64,000 nucleotides of DNA from Phlebopus portentosus (GCA_037892935.1 JAYXKI010000015.1:868001-932000), one strand, 5' to 3'. Positions 49,442-62,292 are shown, counted from the first letter of the stretch. Notes: generated by a model from the letters alone, not told the origin. Translations and numbers: made by a program.

Positions 49442-51203
49442 CTGTATTCTTTCTGTCTGTGGATATTACAGTAAAGGAGAGTGAGACATTACCTAACCCA
49501 CAGATGATAATTGCTGCTCAGTTGACGTACTTCCGCACATTCCAACGAGCTACTATCAGTACACGCATCGTAATAGAGAAGGCTTGCCCACCGAAATGCA
49601 GTCCCAGTCCGATTACTCAGTTTGTGGGTAGTCTGCGATCCTCACTTGTACCCCGATAAAGAGCATACGAAATCTTCTGAGTCGAATCAGTGTGGATTAC
49701 TGTCTAATAAATTTTAATTCAGCAGAGGGATAGCACGATACCAGACACTGGAGCTCGTCTCGTGGGCTGAATGAGTCGGTCCTCTGGTCATGGCCAGCAC
49801 TTGGGACTGAAATCCAAAACTGGGAGGTTGTTCGATGGAGACAGAAGGCTGTGGAGTATCGCCCTGTGATCAAGCTCTTGAGATGAGAAAAGTCCTATTC
49901 CGACTATGGCGGGGCCGCGAAACGTCGAGGAGTGTAGGCGCTGTCGAATAAAGATTTCTGGCTTCTTAGACATATGGTGTCTTCACTCGTTACCTTCCTC
50001 GCTGTACTTTCCAGCATTTATCTGAAACGTAAGCATGCCAGCGCGCCGCTTTCAATTATCGGACTTTATACATATAATACCAGAGGAAAACATGGGCATC
50101 TAGATGCGCAATAGTACGTTCTGTCCACTTCCAGTGCCGCAATAGATAACAGGAGACTTATTGAAAAGTGAATTTGACTCAGTCTCGAATCTTCTGCCCA
50201 TGCAATGGTATCTTCGAGTAAAGCAGATAGAGGTCAAGTCGAAACTTGCTATATATGCTTACATTTGATATTGTTCGAAAGTTTAGAATCGGCACGATCA
50301 TGTCGCCAGGAACGCTGATCTTCTTTGAATTCAGTGGATCGCCCAATTGCAGGACAAAGAAATTGGAGTAATGATTACGGATATGTGAGTTCATCGAGCT
50401 TCCTGAGAACCAGATCAGCGTTGTCGAGGATAGTATCGAAATCACTGTATCAGTCTATTTCTGCACCGAAGTAAGTTCGTTTGTGTAGTAAGAGAACCTT
50501 GCGAACAGGTATCACTCACATTACTTTCCCTATCGTTGTCGACTTTCACATCGCAAAGAATGATTATTACAGTTCTATTTCATTAAACTCGAGTGGCAGA
50601 GTTCAATTCACATCGATCACCAAGAAGATTCGCCGGCAAAAGAAAACTACGTGACCCTGTCTGCGTGTATTCTGCGGATGTTGCGGGTGATTTAGTATTC
50701 TTCGTTGCGACTGGGTCAATGATAATTTCTCTCGCCAGTGCAAGGCCCGACGCACGTCGGATATAAGGCTTCAGATTTCAAAATTTATAATTGCATCTTC
50801 TGGCCAACAAACTATTCATTCTTCCTCTTGCGTTTTGCAAGCGCCTCGAAATGTTCATCGCCCATCTCGTAATCCTCCATGACACCCAAGTAATAGAAGT
50901 TGAATTTCTCTGGATCCCGTCCGACCTCGTAACTCAGGGCTTCATCGCTCTCGATGCAGGGTACGATATCAGCATCATGTTTTTGGACTTTCCGATCGCT
51001 ATTCTGGGAGACCTTATTCTCCTTGCATGGAACCACTGAGTGCGACGGGTGTCTATTAAGCCCATCCTCGCGGCCGAATGTAGCATGGCAGACTGGACAA
51101 AAATAAACATCAGGATAATGTCGAGATGTGACAATTGAGGTAGGCTTTTCGCAGGGTAGTGAAGGAGCAGTTAGGATAGGTACACCTGCGCTGATTTTCT
51201 GAG
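49442..51203. repeat. E block, copy 2, with C2H2 3' fragment
   Basis: It matches 22487-24757 without the MITE; the empty site CTGTCGAA is at about 49940-49950. Its right part (50812-51203) is a minus-strand copy of the 3' end of the C2H2 gene, longer than in E1. It keeps the FCPVCHATFGREDGLNRH finger text but not the gene's 5' part. Confidence 0.75.
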
Positions 51204-51606
51204 CCTGGCTCATTCCATCTCCTATTTTCAAGTGCATAATGCATAACAATCCACAACTTTCATCACTTTAGGCCAAGTGACAGGAAAAACCGCATTCTCA
51301 CCAGTTTGGGAGGGATAACGCGTAACACAATCAAAATTTCATCATTTCATTTTATTTCTGGGGGCGTAACGCTCCGGGAAACGCTTCCTACCTACAGTAG
51401 ATACCCAGTCAGTAATGTAGAGTTGTCCCTTGATTATATATACACTTTCAACGCGTCATGAACCTTCGGTCGAATCCATTGAGGACTAGTTAACACGAAC
51501 CAATAACACAACCGACTAGCGGTTGTAAATTATACAGAATGGATCAAGTACAGTACTCAACAATATTACATTACAGAATACACCTACCCTCATGAACGAA
51601 TTACTA
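51204..51606. other. Intergenic region between E2 and the FunK1 gene
   Basis: No ORF of note. It probably holds the 3' UTR of the FunK1 gene and unique flanking sequence. Confidence 0.45.
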
Positions 51607-54297
51607 TCAATCCGTTCCGACATCAGAACGGATCCTCTTTACCTTCCGATCTTCTCCCCCTTCCTCCTCCTGAACTCCATCATTCTCATTCCCTTCCGGT
51701 ATAGCATCCATAATTTCCGATAAACCAGTGGACACGTAAGAGGTCCGCTGAAACGGCATACGCTCGTTCCGAGGCCGTTTACCTTTCTGCGTACCGGTTC
51801 CACTCGGAAAATCGATTTTCACTTTCTTTGACCTGGGGTTTTCCAACCATTCCTTTAGATCTTCCACTTGTTTGAGAAGCTCGAGGATCATTCCGCGAAT
51901 CTTCAGTCCTCCTCCCTCCCGCGTCATCAACAGCTCAATCTGTCCCTTCGTCTCCTCAGTTGGCTCGAGACAATATACCGCAAGAAATAGACGCGAGAAG
52001 TCCAATAGAAGCTTGCGCAGTCCAGGACGCCCTGGAAAATCCAACTTGGCAACATACCCACCCGCGCCCCTCAATTTATCGGACTTTGCACTTCCGCCGA
52101 TGGTCTTACCCTCAGGAAGATCCCACTCTTCATCAAACATACTCAAGAAACGAGACAGTTCAGGAGGTCCTAATGATGAGCTCGAGAATCGAATGAGCGT
52201 GAACGTCAATGTGTGAAGGAAAGACTCCAAATCGTCAGCACAATCGTGGACCTTCGTCGTTGGTGATTCCAGAAGTGCTCCAGAAATGAATTGCCAAGTG
52301 CCCTAAACAAAACATCTCACTCTCCGACATGTCAAGAGAAATAAAATGAACTTACAGTCCGACCCGGACGGTGTGACTGACCTTGCTTGGCATGTCTGCA
52401 AAGGTCCCAATCAATCAGTCTACCTACTCCACCATCCATAATTAAAATGTTGCTTGGGCTTATATCGCGATGAAGGATCTCTGAGTTGAACAACGCGTCG
52501 GAGTGGCCTGTGTGAACTATTAGTAGCAGGAAGCGCCACGAGGACTAATTGATCACTTACAAAGTAAAGCGTCCGCCACTGCTTGCAAGAGCACCGTCGT
52601 GGATGGGAATGATGTCAGATCGCGTCCAACGTCTCTGAGAACGATCCGGTACTGGGAATAACCAAGCATGTTTCGCAAAAAGAACTCCTTGTCCCCGCAA
52701 ACCCAATCTTCACCAATCAGCTTGTCAGTCATGGTGCAATGGACCGTATTGTACACGGGTCCACGGACGGGCATCTGTCCCTCTTGCTCAGAAGCCGAGG
52801 CCGACGCATCCGAAGAGCCGACATCTCGAAAAGCCTTCAAATCAGTGTGCAATGCGCAACTCAATTCTTCGTAGATCTCGTCCAGGAGTCGCACATCACC
52901 AGCAGTCAGCAATGGAATAAGATTCCGGACATTGCATTGTTCCATTTTTTCATATGACTCATGTTCAACTACAACCGTTTTCATGTCGATTCTCCAGGAA
53001 TCCTTAAGCCAATGGATTCCGCCGGTTTCCGGGTCGTAAACAGGTGTCCCGCGTGAGTTGCGACCTAGCAATGAGCATGCCCATCGTCTCGGGAAAGCAC
53101 CTATAAATGTCTTCGCTCGCACTGCGCATGTTTCCTGACCCTTCGGAAGGACCGGGACAAGAAACTTGTAATATCTCGCGTTTCGGAAGTATGCAGACCG
53201 TTCTTGAAATTCTTCCTCAGTTTCGTCGCTAAATCGCTGCTGGATTAGCGCGTCACGGGCCTTGCTCGCTTCCGATAGTTTCAAGGGATGGACGGTCCGA
53301 TCCCATCCACGCTGGAATTCCGATAATCTGTCATAGCGCTTGAAGAAATCCAGAAGCCAGGGAATCTCCATATACCTGAATGATCTGGTGACAACTGCAC
53401 CGGCCCTGTCCCAGCGAATCAGACGAGCAATATTACCGGCAATGAAAACGGAGAAACAGTGAGTTCGGAACGTCATTCCCATTTGCGCAGGCGCGTAGGC
53501 AGAGATCTGTCCGATTATTTCCTGCGACGCATTATCGGTCTTGACAAACTGGTGCTTTGTCACGTCGTCTCCATCTTTAAGATCTCTGAATGGATCACTC
53601 CTGGAACGTAGTTTGATTTCCGTGGGCACTTCCATAGAGGAGAAGTCGGTATCCGAATGATGTTTGTCGAAATCGGTCTTCGCTCGAAGTCTATTGTTCC
53701 AACGATCTTTACTATAAACAGAGATGTCCGGAGCCAGATCCTCAACAACCCAATCTGGGTCGCCATTATTAGCAGTAATCTTGAAGCAAAGATTACTGAG
53801 GTTGAGTTTCTCTAGTGCAGCCACCTGGTGGGATATGGTTAGCGGCGAGATAAATTGTATTGAAAGAATGCACGCACCAGAGGCTCATACATCATTGTTT
53901 CAAGTCTCCATGTGCCATCTATCTGAAATTCGAGCCCTTTAGAGCTGCTGTTACTTCTTGTGCCGTAGTTATGAGTGGGCTTGAGGAAGGCGTCCAGAAA
54001 CTCGTCAACGGGCATCGGCCCAAGAAAGTACTTGTGGGTTTCACGACACATGTCTTTTTTATTATTGCCAGCGCCTAAACTTGTATTAGAAGTAAAGAGC
54101 CGAGTGCCCGACAGTCTATCGTTGATGGGCGTAGATTGGGCATTGATGAAAGCAAGTCGGCCGGATGGCGAGCGCGTTGGTGTCTGCGGAGGATCGGCGG
54201 TTGCGGTGGTATCGCTTCGTCTGTACGCACGTGGGCGACACCATCACGTGAGCGCGTACAACTACAAGGGAACATTACATATTACATACCTGTCCAT
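51607..54297 (-). CDS. FunK1-type fungal protein kinase
   Basis: FunK1 kinases are a large group expanded in mushrooms, distantly related to Ser/Thr kinases; roles are mostly unknown. The start MDRRSDTTATADPPQ is reached by an 80-nt intron after the eighth base of the CDS (ATG at 54295-54297). The next exon holds KKDMCRETHKYFLGPMPVDE. The main exon (52553-53824) has APDISVY, IGQISAYAPAQMG, THCFSVFIAGNIARLIRWD and, near its end, VCGDKEFFLRNM. The following short exon carries the catalytic loop HRDISPSNILI and the metal site LIDWDL. The last exon (51607-52230) ends in a Lys/Arg and acidic tail (KVKIDFPSG, KRPRNE). All key kinase residues looked for are present. It lies directly beside the duplicated region but is not itself duplicated here. 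Confidence 0.88.
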
Positions 54298-55415
54298 TCT
54301 GAATGACGACGAGGATAGAAGTAGAAGGTAGTCTGGAAGAGAGTTATAGAAATGAACGGAGGAGCAGGATCTGTAGAATACGTAGGGATTGGGTGTGGCC
54401 ACATCCCACATTCCTTTGCGTTGTACTATGTAGGGGAGCCTGGCCACAGGCCGCAGGCTGGCAAGCTCTAGATTGCGACGAAGCCACGCTTTCTCGAGGC
54501 AGCAAAGTCTTCATTGTATATGGAAGTCGGGTCCTCGTCCGAGTCATTGGGTTCTACACCTTTTAATAAACAAGTCCTTTGGATGTCCTCTTATATGTCG
54601 GATTTTGTGGATGTAGAGCAAGTTCGGGAAATGACTTAGATGCATGTATGGGTTATGCCACATAAGGGAAAAGCATTCTTTCTTGTGATTTGAATAGAGA
54701 TGCCTGTACTCAGCGGCCGCAAACAGTGATAAACTAACTACGTGTAGTTTCAGGACCGATAGCTATCTTGATTTTAGAGTAAGGAATTCAAGTGTTTCTT
54801 CAGCCATGCTGATCATTGACATTCATCAGTTCTCACAGAACATGTCAAGGATTCATATATTTGCTCTGCCATCAGGTCTATCTTCTCCAGATGTACAATT
54901 TACGCTAGAATTGATGTGTCCTGGCACCTCAAACAAGTTCCCGACTTGCTTCTAATCACACGTTGCTATTGAACGACCCCTCTGAGTGAGTTACGATTCA
55001 TTGTGCTTAAGTGCATGCATAGCAATCAGTGCGAGGAAAATACTTACCTTTCGCCACAGCCTTCCTCATGCGCATTAAGTCATTCAGAGCCTACCAAGTT
55101 GTGGTATCATGTCTGACGCATCATCACAGAGTACAAAGAGATGGGATGCATACAGAATCTTCATGCGCAGCATGCACAGCAGGGAAGAGGCGAAGTGGGC
55201 ACATACCTTGTGGAAGTAATTGACAACCTCGTAGGTTAGCTGCCTTTGTGCACACTCTCAAGCCTTGCGCATTTAGTCTGTTCTTGCAGAGAAACGACGC
55301 TCAGGCCCCTGTCGCTTCTCCATGAGATTGTTTCAAGCCAAGCGAAGTGTAAGGAGGCCGAATAGCATGATAAGATTTGATGAAGTCTCCCGAAAGAAAA
55401 AAATTGACCGGCATG
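54298..55415. other. Intergenic region
   Basis: About 1.1 kb without a recognisable gene. A segment at 55055-55145 resembles 56300-56400 (shared text around CATCATCACAGAGTACAAAGAG / CATCACTAAGTAACAAAGAG), so a small repeat is present. Confidence 0.4.
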
Positions 55416-55924
55416 AGTCCGAGATACGGATACGGATGGCCCGTATACGGCAGTTACAAGGCAGAAACTGCAGAATAGAAATAAAGTGAGTTAAACACGC
55501 TCACTTCTAGTTACCTAGAACTTACATATTGCAAATACCACACCTTCAAATTGTTCACCCCTGCCAGGAAGGCGCACAGACAAATTTTCAGTGGGCCATG
55601 ATAGAAAGGAGATGCATGGGAACAGTACTGATTGATTCCAGCACTTCTTTCTTCGTTTTGGTAACCCAGGGATATAGTTTTCAAGTAAGTAATCTATCTG
55701 GGACTGGTACAAATATACTTAATTCTGTGCTATCGGGAGGCTCGAGACCTTGGCCCCCATATATGGCGTATAAGCCGTAAATGCTAAATTTTCAGCCTTT
55801 TGTATACGGGTACAGCCGTATTTATACGGCCCGTATATTTTGCTCTTATTGGATCATACGGATACGGCCGCATCCGTATGCGGACAGCCCGTATACGGGT
55901 TATACGCATACGGTCGGAGTCCTA
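55416..55924. mobile_element. Probable MITE-like element
   Basis: The right end reads CGGAGTCCTA, the inverse of the TAGGACTCCG end at 49131. The left end (GAGTCCGAGATACGG) is a degenerate match. Both ends have dense CCGTATACGG motifs. No target duplication could be confirmed and no transposase is visible. Confidence 0.5.
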
Positions 55925-56432
55925 CACTCAGACGCGTCGATCACGTGAGCGCGAAAAGTGATATCCATTTCGAAAGACCTTGTCTCTTCCTTTCAACCAT
56001 CATGATCATCATTTCTCACGAGTTTCTCGTTAAACATCATAAACTGGAGCATGTCCAATTTGGACGGAGGGGATATCTCTTTCCCTCTGTTGAAGTTCGT
56101 CGTGCTACTTCTTCCTCTGAATATACTTAAATCAATCCACCTTTTCTCGGGTAGTCATCCGAATCACCCGAGCAAGTTTTTTCAGCTTGCCACTTACTTC
56201 CTTTTGTCCCTCTTACTCTTATTTCTTTGAATGGCTGAGATCTAAGCATACTCGGCGTATGCATACAGCATAGCAAACCAGTGCTAACGTTCTTATTTAT
56301 CTTCCTCGCCCACATAGCCTTCCTCATGCTTGTCCGGAACCGCCTTCTGGTACCTGAGCTTAGTATCACATTTGATGCGTCATCACTAAGTAACAAAGAG
56401 ATGGGCTCCATTTTTATCGACCTTCGTGCACA
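55925..56432. other. Intergenic region left of E3
   Basis: No recognisable gene. The stretch contains the second member of the small repeat noted near 55055-55145. Confidence 0.35.
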
Positions 56433-57135
56433 GACTTTATACATATAATACCGGAGGAACATACGAGCATCTCGCAGTAGATAACAGGAGACTTATTAAA
56501 AAGTGAATTTGACTCATTCTTGAATCTTCTGCCCATGCGATGGTACATATCTTCGAGTAAAGCAGATAGAAGCCAAGTCTAAAGTTGCTATGCATGCTTA
56601 CATTTGAATTTATTCGAGAGTTTGAAATTGGCACAATCTTGTCGCCAGGGATACTAATCTTCTTTGGATACAGTGGATCGTCCGGTTGCGGGATAAAGAA
56701 ATTGGGGTAATGATTACGGATTTGTGAGTTCATCGAATTTCCTGAAAACCAGGTCAGCATTGTCGAGGAAAGTATCGGCAATCACTGCACCGAAGTAAGT
56801 TCGTTTGTGTAGAAAACGAGTCTTGCAAACAGGTATCACTCACGTTACTTCCCTATCGTTGTCGACTTTCACATCGCAAAGAATGATTATTACAATTCTA
56901 TTTCATTGTAACTCGAATGGCAGAGTTCAATTCACATCGATCACCAAGAAGATTCGCCGGCAAAAGAAAACTACGTGACCCTGTCTGCGTGTATTCTGCG
57001 GATGTCGCTGGTGATTTAGTATTCTTCGTTGCGACTGGGTCAATGATAATTTCTCTCGCCAGTGCAAGGCCCGACGCACCTCGGATACAAAGCCTCAGAT
57101 TTCAAAATTCACGATTGCATCTTCTGGCCAACAAA
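56433..57135. repeat. E block, copy 3 (downstream of intact C2H2 gene)
   Basis: It matches 23730-24486 in E1 and about 50050-50811 in E2. Here it directly follows the 3' end of the complete C2H2 gene, so this is probably the ancestral arrangement from which E1 and E2 were copied. Confidence 0.65.
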
Positions 57136-58443
57136 CTATTCATTCTTCCTCTTGCGTTTTGCAAGCGCCTCGAAATGTTCATCGTCCATCTCATAATCCT
57201 CCATGACACCCAAGTAATAGAAGTTGAATCTCTCCGGGTCCCGTCCAACCTCGTAACGCAGGGCTTCATCACTCTCGATGCAGGGATCAGCATCATGTTT
57301 TTGGACTTTCCGATCGCTATTCTGGGAGACCTTATTCTCCTTGCTTGGAACCACTGAATGAGACAGATGTCTATTAAGCCCATCCTCGCGGCCGAATGTA
57401 GCATGGCAGACTGGACAAAAATAAGCATCAGGATAATGCGTGGAGATGTGACGATTGAGGTAGGCTTTTCGCAGGGTAGTGAAGGAGCAGTTAGGATAGG
57501 TACACCTGTGCTGATTTTCTGTGCCTTTGACAATCTCCTTCTGGATGTGTATAAGACATCGAAAGCATAAACCAAGGATGATTCTCGTACTTGGACTTGT
57601 TTCCTGACTGACATAGCCCGAGGTTTGTTCAAGGTGGTTTTCTTTCCTCTTTTCTATGAAAATCGGCATCAATTGTCGCAAGCAACTGGAGAAAGTGGCA
57701 GATAAAGGCGCACAAATCGACGAAGCAGACCTTTCTTCATCCGTTTTGCCTTGTTCCGCAGCTCATCTATAAGTAAAAGCTCTTGACGCGCCCGGTTCGA
57801 TGCGCTTTTTGAGGTACGACCCGACAGGCCTCCTTGGTCTTTGTGAGCATGACTTTGCCCCTTCACTCCTCCTTCGGGAATAGTTGGAGCGTTGACCTTG
57901 TCGCTGACCTTAGCTTCCGTGCTCGCGACCGTTTCGTTGTCATCAAACATTCCATCATCCTGCACAACTTCTCTGGTAACAAGAGCCTCATCTGGACAAT
58001 TTCTGTCGTTGTGAGCTTCTTGTTCGATACCAGCGTCGAGAGTACAAGAGATATTTTCTAGAGTTTCCTTGGTTTGATCAGAGTTGATTACGCTCGGGGC
58101 GTCGTGAATGAACGACGGAATTAGTTGAGATGGATTTTGCTGGATGTAATCGAGATGTTGCATCGGGTTCGGTCCAACCTCGAGACGGTGGTACATATCC
58201 AGCTGAGACAGAGGCGATGGCAAAGAATACTGTTCAAGCATGGCCTGTAGATAAATGCAGGACAGAGTGACATGCGCATCCAGCGAGATATAATCCAGGA
58301 GTGAGCAGTAGAATCAGTCCGTATTCCAAGGGCAGCGGATGACTTAGGAGGGAATATCTTACAGAATAGCCGTATCTTCGAGCCAGCATGGTCCGAAAGG
58401 TCTGATTTGCCATGGCGAAAAATAAGTACGTAGTTGGATCCAT
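57136..58443 (-). CDS. C2H2 zinc-finger protein (complete copy)
   Basis: Probable nuclear DNA-binding protein. Exon 1 starts MDPTTYLFFAMANQTFR (ATG 58441-58443) and joins through an intron to AMLEQYSLPSPLSQLDMYH. Exon 2 runs to a basic stretch ELRNKAKRMKKG near 57730. The exon carrying the fingers follows, with a probable further 48-nt intron that joins STRIILG to TENQHRC. Finger 1 is CTYPNCSFTTLRKAYLNRH (C-x4-C-x12-H-x3-H). Finger 2 is FCPVCHATFGREDGLNRH, with an unusual H-x2-H spacing. The tail is acidic and ends in KRKRKNE. The exon 2-3 junction is uncertain. Partial copies of the 3' end are at 24487, 48739 and 50812. Confidence 0.7.
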
Positions 58444-59018
58444 AGCAATACCAAAACGGAAGATTATCCGAATCACTTGACGTCTGTTCGCATGAGTGAC
58501 TGTTTAAAGGGACAACAAGCGAGCACCAGGTGATTCGAGAAAAGGGGATGATTGACGAAGTCGGTCCCCGAGGCGATGACGAAGTTCGCGATGCGGAGGA
58601 GAGCAATACAGACCCGTAAAAAGAGTCCCCTTGGCAGAGGCAGAGGACAGAATACTCAACAAAGAAGGATAGGAAATTCCAAGGCGCGTGCTGAGCGAAA
58701 GAAGCGATCGGAGGAGAAAAGTGCTACGTAGTATGAATATCCGTTCAAACACGGATACCTTGTGCGTTGAGCTTTTGGCAGAATGTAGGACGGTCTCGAG
58801 ACAGCGACAAGCTGACCACAATTATGCCACTGCTGATTTGATTTACTTGCGTAAGCCGGCTGCGCAGACAGACAGATACTGACAATGGTCTGCTGACTAA
58901 ATGCTGCAGGCCGCACAAGGTGTGAGGATGGTAGTGGTTGGAGTGCAAGTTGTGTGCACAAATGCCACCCGCATGTCAGCTGCCATTTATAGTCTTCTAG
59001 ATCTGTCCCAGCCCCAGC
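58444..59018. other. Divergent promoter region between C2H2 and SH3 genes
   Basis: About 575 bp between two divergently transcribed genes. Minus-strand ORFs here look like chance or 5' leader sequence. Homology to the captured SH3 fragments begins at 59019. Confidence 0.45.
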
Positions 59019-59226
59019 AGCATTATCGCATTGAAGGTACAGTAATTAGAATAAAGTCAAAATGAGCGAGTACATGTACAGTCGGGCTATCTTGGCAAGA
59101 TCAGGGTAAGTATGCTGTGCTGTGCTGATAGTCGGCTCGTTGCCGACGGCGACGATGTCCATACATAGACGCCCATCTCTCTTTCTCGCAACAACAACGA
59201 GCACATTCCCCTTGAAAACAGATCAA

Positions 59227-60371
59227 ATGCATCAAAACAACGCACTCGCTGATCCAAAGTCATCAGCACTTCTCGCGCACATCGTCTCCCAGACGCAGTC
59301 TAACATCGACTTCCTCGTCTCGCAGAATTACATCCGCGCGTCAGATGCGGCCGGTATACTCTCCAAGCTTGCAGATATCACTGTTGCAGATATCACTTTT
59401 AACACACAGCCGGCGTTGAGCAATGCCAGCTCGGAAACTAGCACTGTCGTCTCGTCGAGTGAAGATGTGCGAAACCCTGTTTTGAGTGTCGCGGACCGCA
59501 TGAGGCAGTTGAGTATGGCTCCTCCTTCCGAGCCTGAAAGAGCGCCGTCTCCCCCAAAGGCCATTATGATGCCGGCACGTCGTATCATACCTCCACCCCC
59601 GCCACGTGTACAACAAGCGAAGGCTCTGTGGGATTATAATGCTGATGGATCGGTGTGTTCTTGGCCTTTCTCAACTATCTTTACTCAAGAACTGACGCCT
59701 TTCAAATCCATTCTTCTAACGCGACTCTTCATTGTATGACATAGGACCCGAATGACCTTTCCTTCCGCTCAGGCGACATCATCGAGATCGTCAGCGAAAC
59801 AAACGCAGATTGGTGGACAGGACGTCTGCCAAACGGCCGCCAAGGCCTCTTTCCATCGAACTATGTCGAGAAGCTTCCCCAACCTCCATCTTCTCCGATG
59901 CGCTCTGCGTCTCCTTCGAAGTCACCCGTTCCAGTACCAGCTCTTTCGTTCCCAAATGCAGGACCCGGGTCGTATGGTCCTCCTACTGCTCCACCGACCT
60001 GGCAAGCGCCACCTCAGCCCTACGGATATCCTAATGAGAAGCAAAACGCAGTGTACGGTCCTCCGCCTTCTGGTCCGCCTCAGCAATATCAGGCGCCACA
60101 ACCACCTGCGCCTGCGCCCGAACCTGAGAAGAAAAAGAACAAATTTGGAGGGCTTGGGAATACAGTGAGTCCAAGCAATCTTGACGACCAGGTCCTAACG
60201 TTGATCATTTTCAAAAAATAGATGGCGACATCCGCTGCTGGAGGTCTTGGTTTCGGTGCTGGTGCGTATGAGCTTTGAGTAAGGGTAACACGTTGTTCTG
60301 ACTCCCTATCTATTTCTTTCTTTATTCAGGTGCTGCTGTTGGAAGTGGAATCATCAACTCCATCTTCTAGT
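59227..60371 (+). CDS. LSB1/PIN3-like SH3-domain protein (complete copy)
   Basis: Relatives in yeasts (Lsb1, Pin3/Lsb2, S. pombe Csh3) bind the actin regulator Las17/WASP and act at cortical actin patches. Start [18 protein letters not shown] at 59227. The N-terminal helical region has [17 protein letters not shown] Pro-rich linker follows, then an SH3 domain split by one intron: [10 protein letters not shown] / [17 protein letters not shown], with [20 protein letters not shown]. The C-terminal part is rich in Pro, Gly and Tyr, then [12 protein letters not shown]. Two more introns lead to [12 protein letters not shown] and TAG at 60369-60371. A 5' leader exon (about 59062-59105) joined at 59222 contains an upstream ATG. 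The 5' third of this gene is copied in both palindrome arms. Confidence 0.88.
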
Positions 60372-61195
60372 ACCCTTTTCCAACGCTTTGTCGCTCCTAT
60401 TAGAAACAATCATGCTCAAATTTCATCGCCTGTATCTGTCGATATTTCTCCAGCCAGATCAGTTACTCTTTGATTACACTGCTCACTATCTTCATCTTGA
60501 CTCTCGATATGATTAATAAAAGGACCAGTAGGATCAAGCCAGCACAACAGATGTGCCGACGACTGCTCTATCAAGTTCTGAAATACGCTCTTTATTCTTC
60601 TTCTCCTGCTCGTTACCCCTTCTTTGAAGCCTCTATGACTCCCATATTCGGCAAAGCACTCCTTTCATCACTCACAATAGCTCATCTCATCTTCACAAGC
60701 ACCGCCTGTTTATCCACACAATACCGGATTCGCCGCTTTTTTTTCCTTCCACAAATTGAAAATTGCATGATACCAATCTGAGCATCACAAGAAGACTATC
60801 CTGAACAGTGAATCGGCTCCAGCGCACCCTAGATCGTATACTCGTCTTTCAGTGCCATTATAGGCTCGCTACGCTACCGCGGGGCAACGATTCCTGCAGA
60901 AATCCAGGAACGTAACCGGCGCTGTTGTGGCTCCAGATCGTCACCCATTGTAAAGACGTACAAGGCGATGCTCTGTCTCGGTGGACAGACACAGGGATTC
61001 ATGCAAAGTCGAACATTCCAATGAAAATGTGACAATTTGTAATATGTATTAAAGGGTTCCGTGCAATGGTATTCACAATTGATAGCTATAGCACCTGAGT
61101 AGAGGTGGTTGAAAAGTTAACAAGTCTATATTGATGCCGAAGATGAAGACGCACCAATAGATCATTTAATTTCAATATAGCCTTCTAATGCCTTT
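60372..61195. other. Convergent 3' intergenic region
   Basis: About 820 bp between the ends of the SH3 and MIM1-like genes. No gene is recognised; short ORFs lack family features. Confidence 0.5.
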
Positions 61196-62292
61196 CTAAC
61201 GTTTCCTCCGGTCCGAATCTCCACCTGCGGCACGGACACCGACAGCGGTCGCTGCTCCTCCTGGTGTCCCCGACGTGGACTCAGGCGCTTTTAGCCCGAA
61301 GAATCGGACTGCCATGTTACGCGCAAAGATCTCACCAAAACCAAGCATCACTCCGTTCACGAACGGCAGGAAAAGATTGATCGAGAGGGATGAGAAGAGC
61401 GCAATTAGGCGCGAGCGCGTGCTCAGACGCGAGTCGAATATTGAAAGCGTCGGGACTGGGACAGGGCCCTCAGCTTCTCCTTGCTTCGAAGAAGCCTTTT
61501 CCGGACCGGAAGATTTCTCCTTCGCAGATGATTGTCTGGCACCTCTGGAGTAAAGAGGCCCGTGCTCAGATGAAGGTGCGCTAGCACTCTCGGAATGAGA
61601 GTGTTCCGGGTAGGATAGCGAAGGATATGAGGACCCAAGAGATTCTGCTTCTATATCTTCCCACCTCTGGCTGTGTTCAAGCGTGGCGGTCGTCGGAGGG
61701 GATACCTGCGCAGAAGACTAAAGTTTCGTCGACACCCCATTCAGCGACGTATATTCGGATATGAAAGGAAGGGACGGCGTACCTCTCGTTGTCGAGTCCT
61801 TGAAGGTTCACCGCTCATTACATCCCTGACATCTGCAATACTAGGTTCATTAGGGTATCCCTTTCCCTCAGCAGGTCTCGGATTAAAGATAGGGTTCGGA
61901 GGTCCTTTAATATCCGCTTCTTCCTCTGCATTCTGAGTCCCACGCTCAGCGGCGATTCTGGCGCGTCTTTCCTCCGCTTCGCGTCGCCGAACAGCAGATT
62001 CTTCTTTCCATGATCGTTCAAGTGCAAGTCGTTCTTCCTCGTGTCGCGCAAGGTCTTCCTGAGAAACCAATGGTACGGATGCAGGCGCAGACGCTTCCGC
62101 AGCAGGTTCTAGCGCGGGAACGTTCGGACCGGCTGGGGTTACAGACTCGATAGGCACTGGCGTGAACGCGGAGGACAAAGCGGACTAAATTTGTCAGAAT
62201 TTTTGAGAAACGACAGCAATTTCAGCCAGTGAAGCCAGCATAAGCACAAAACTGACCTGAAGTAACTCTTCCGAACTACGCTCTTCGGACAT
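61196..62292 (-). CDS. MIM1/TOM13-like mitochondrial outer-membrane import protein
   Basis: Mim1 inserts alpha-helical proteins into the mitochondrial outer membrane and helps assemble the TOM complex. Start MSEERSSEELLQ (ATG 62290-62292), then an intron to SALSSAFTPVPIES. A Glu/Arg-rich helical stretch follows (LARHEEERLALERSWKEE, RRREAEERRARIAAERG). A second intron (about 61722-61787) leads to a Ser-rich segment and the diagnostic membrane region LSINLFLPFVNGVMLGFGEI with FARNMAVRFFGLKAP, matching the family's single outer-membrane helix. It ends in DSDRRKR, stop TAG 61196-61198. The N-terminal part is longer than in yeast Mim1. Confidence rests on the membrane-region motif. Confidence 0.8.

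Noticed and set aside
58504..58961. Minus-strand ORFs upstream of the C2H2 gene
   Set aside because: Composition looks like chance or leader sequence; the overlapping frames are not supported by splice logic or motifs.
60470..60781. 103-codon plus-strand ORF after the SH3 gene
   Set aside because: No family features, and it lies in the convergent 3' region; probably chance.
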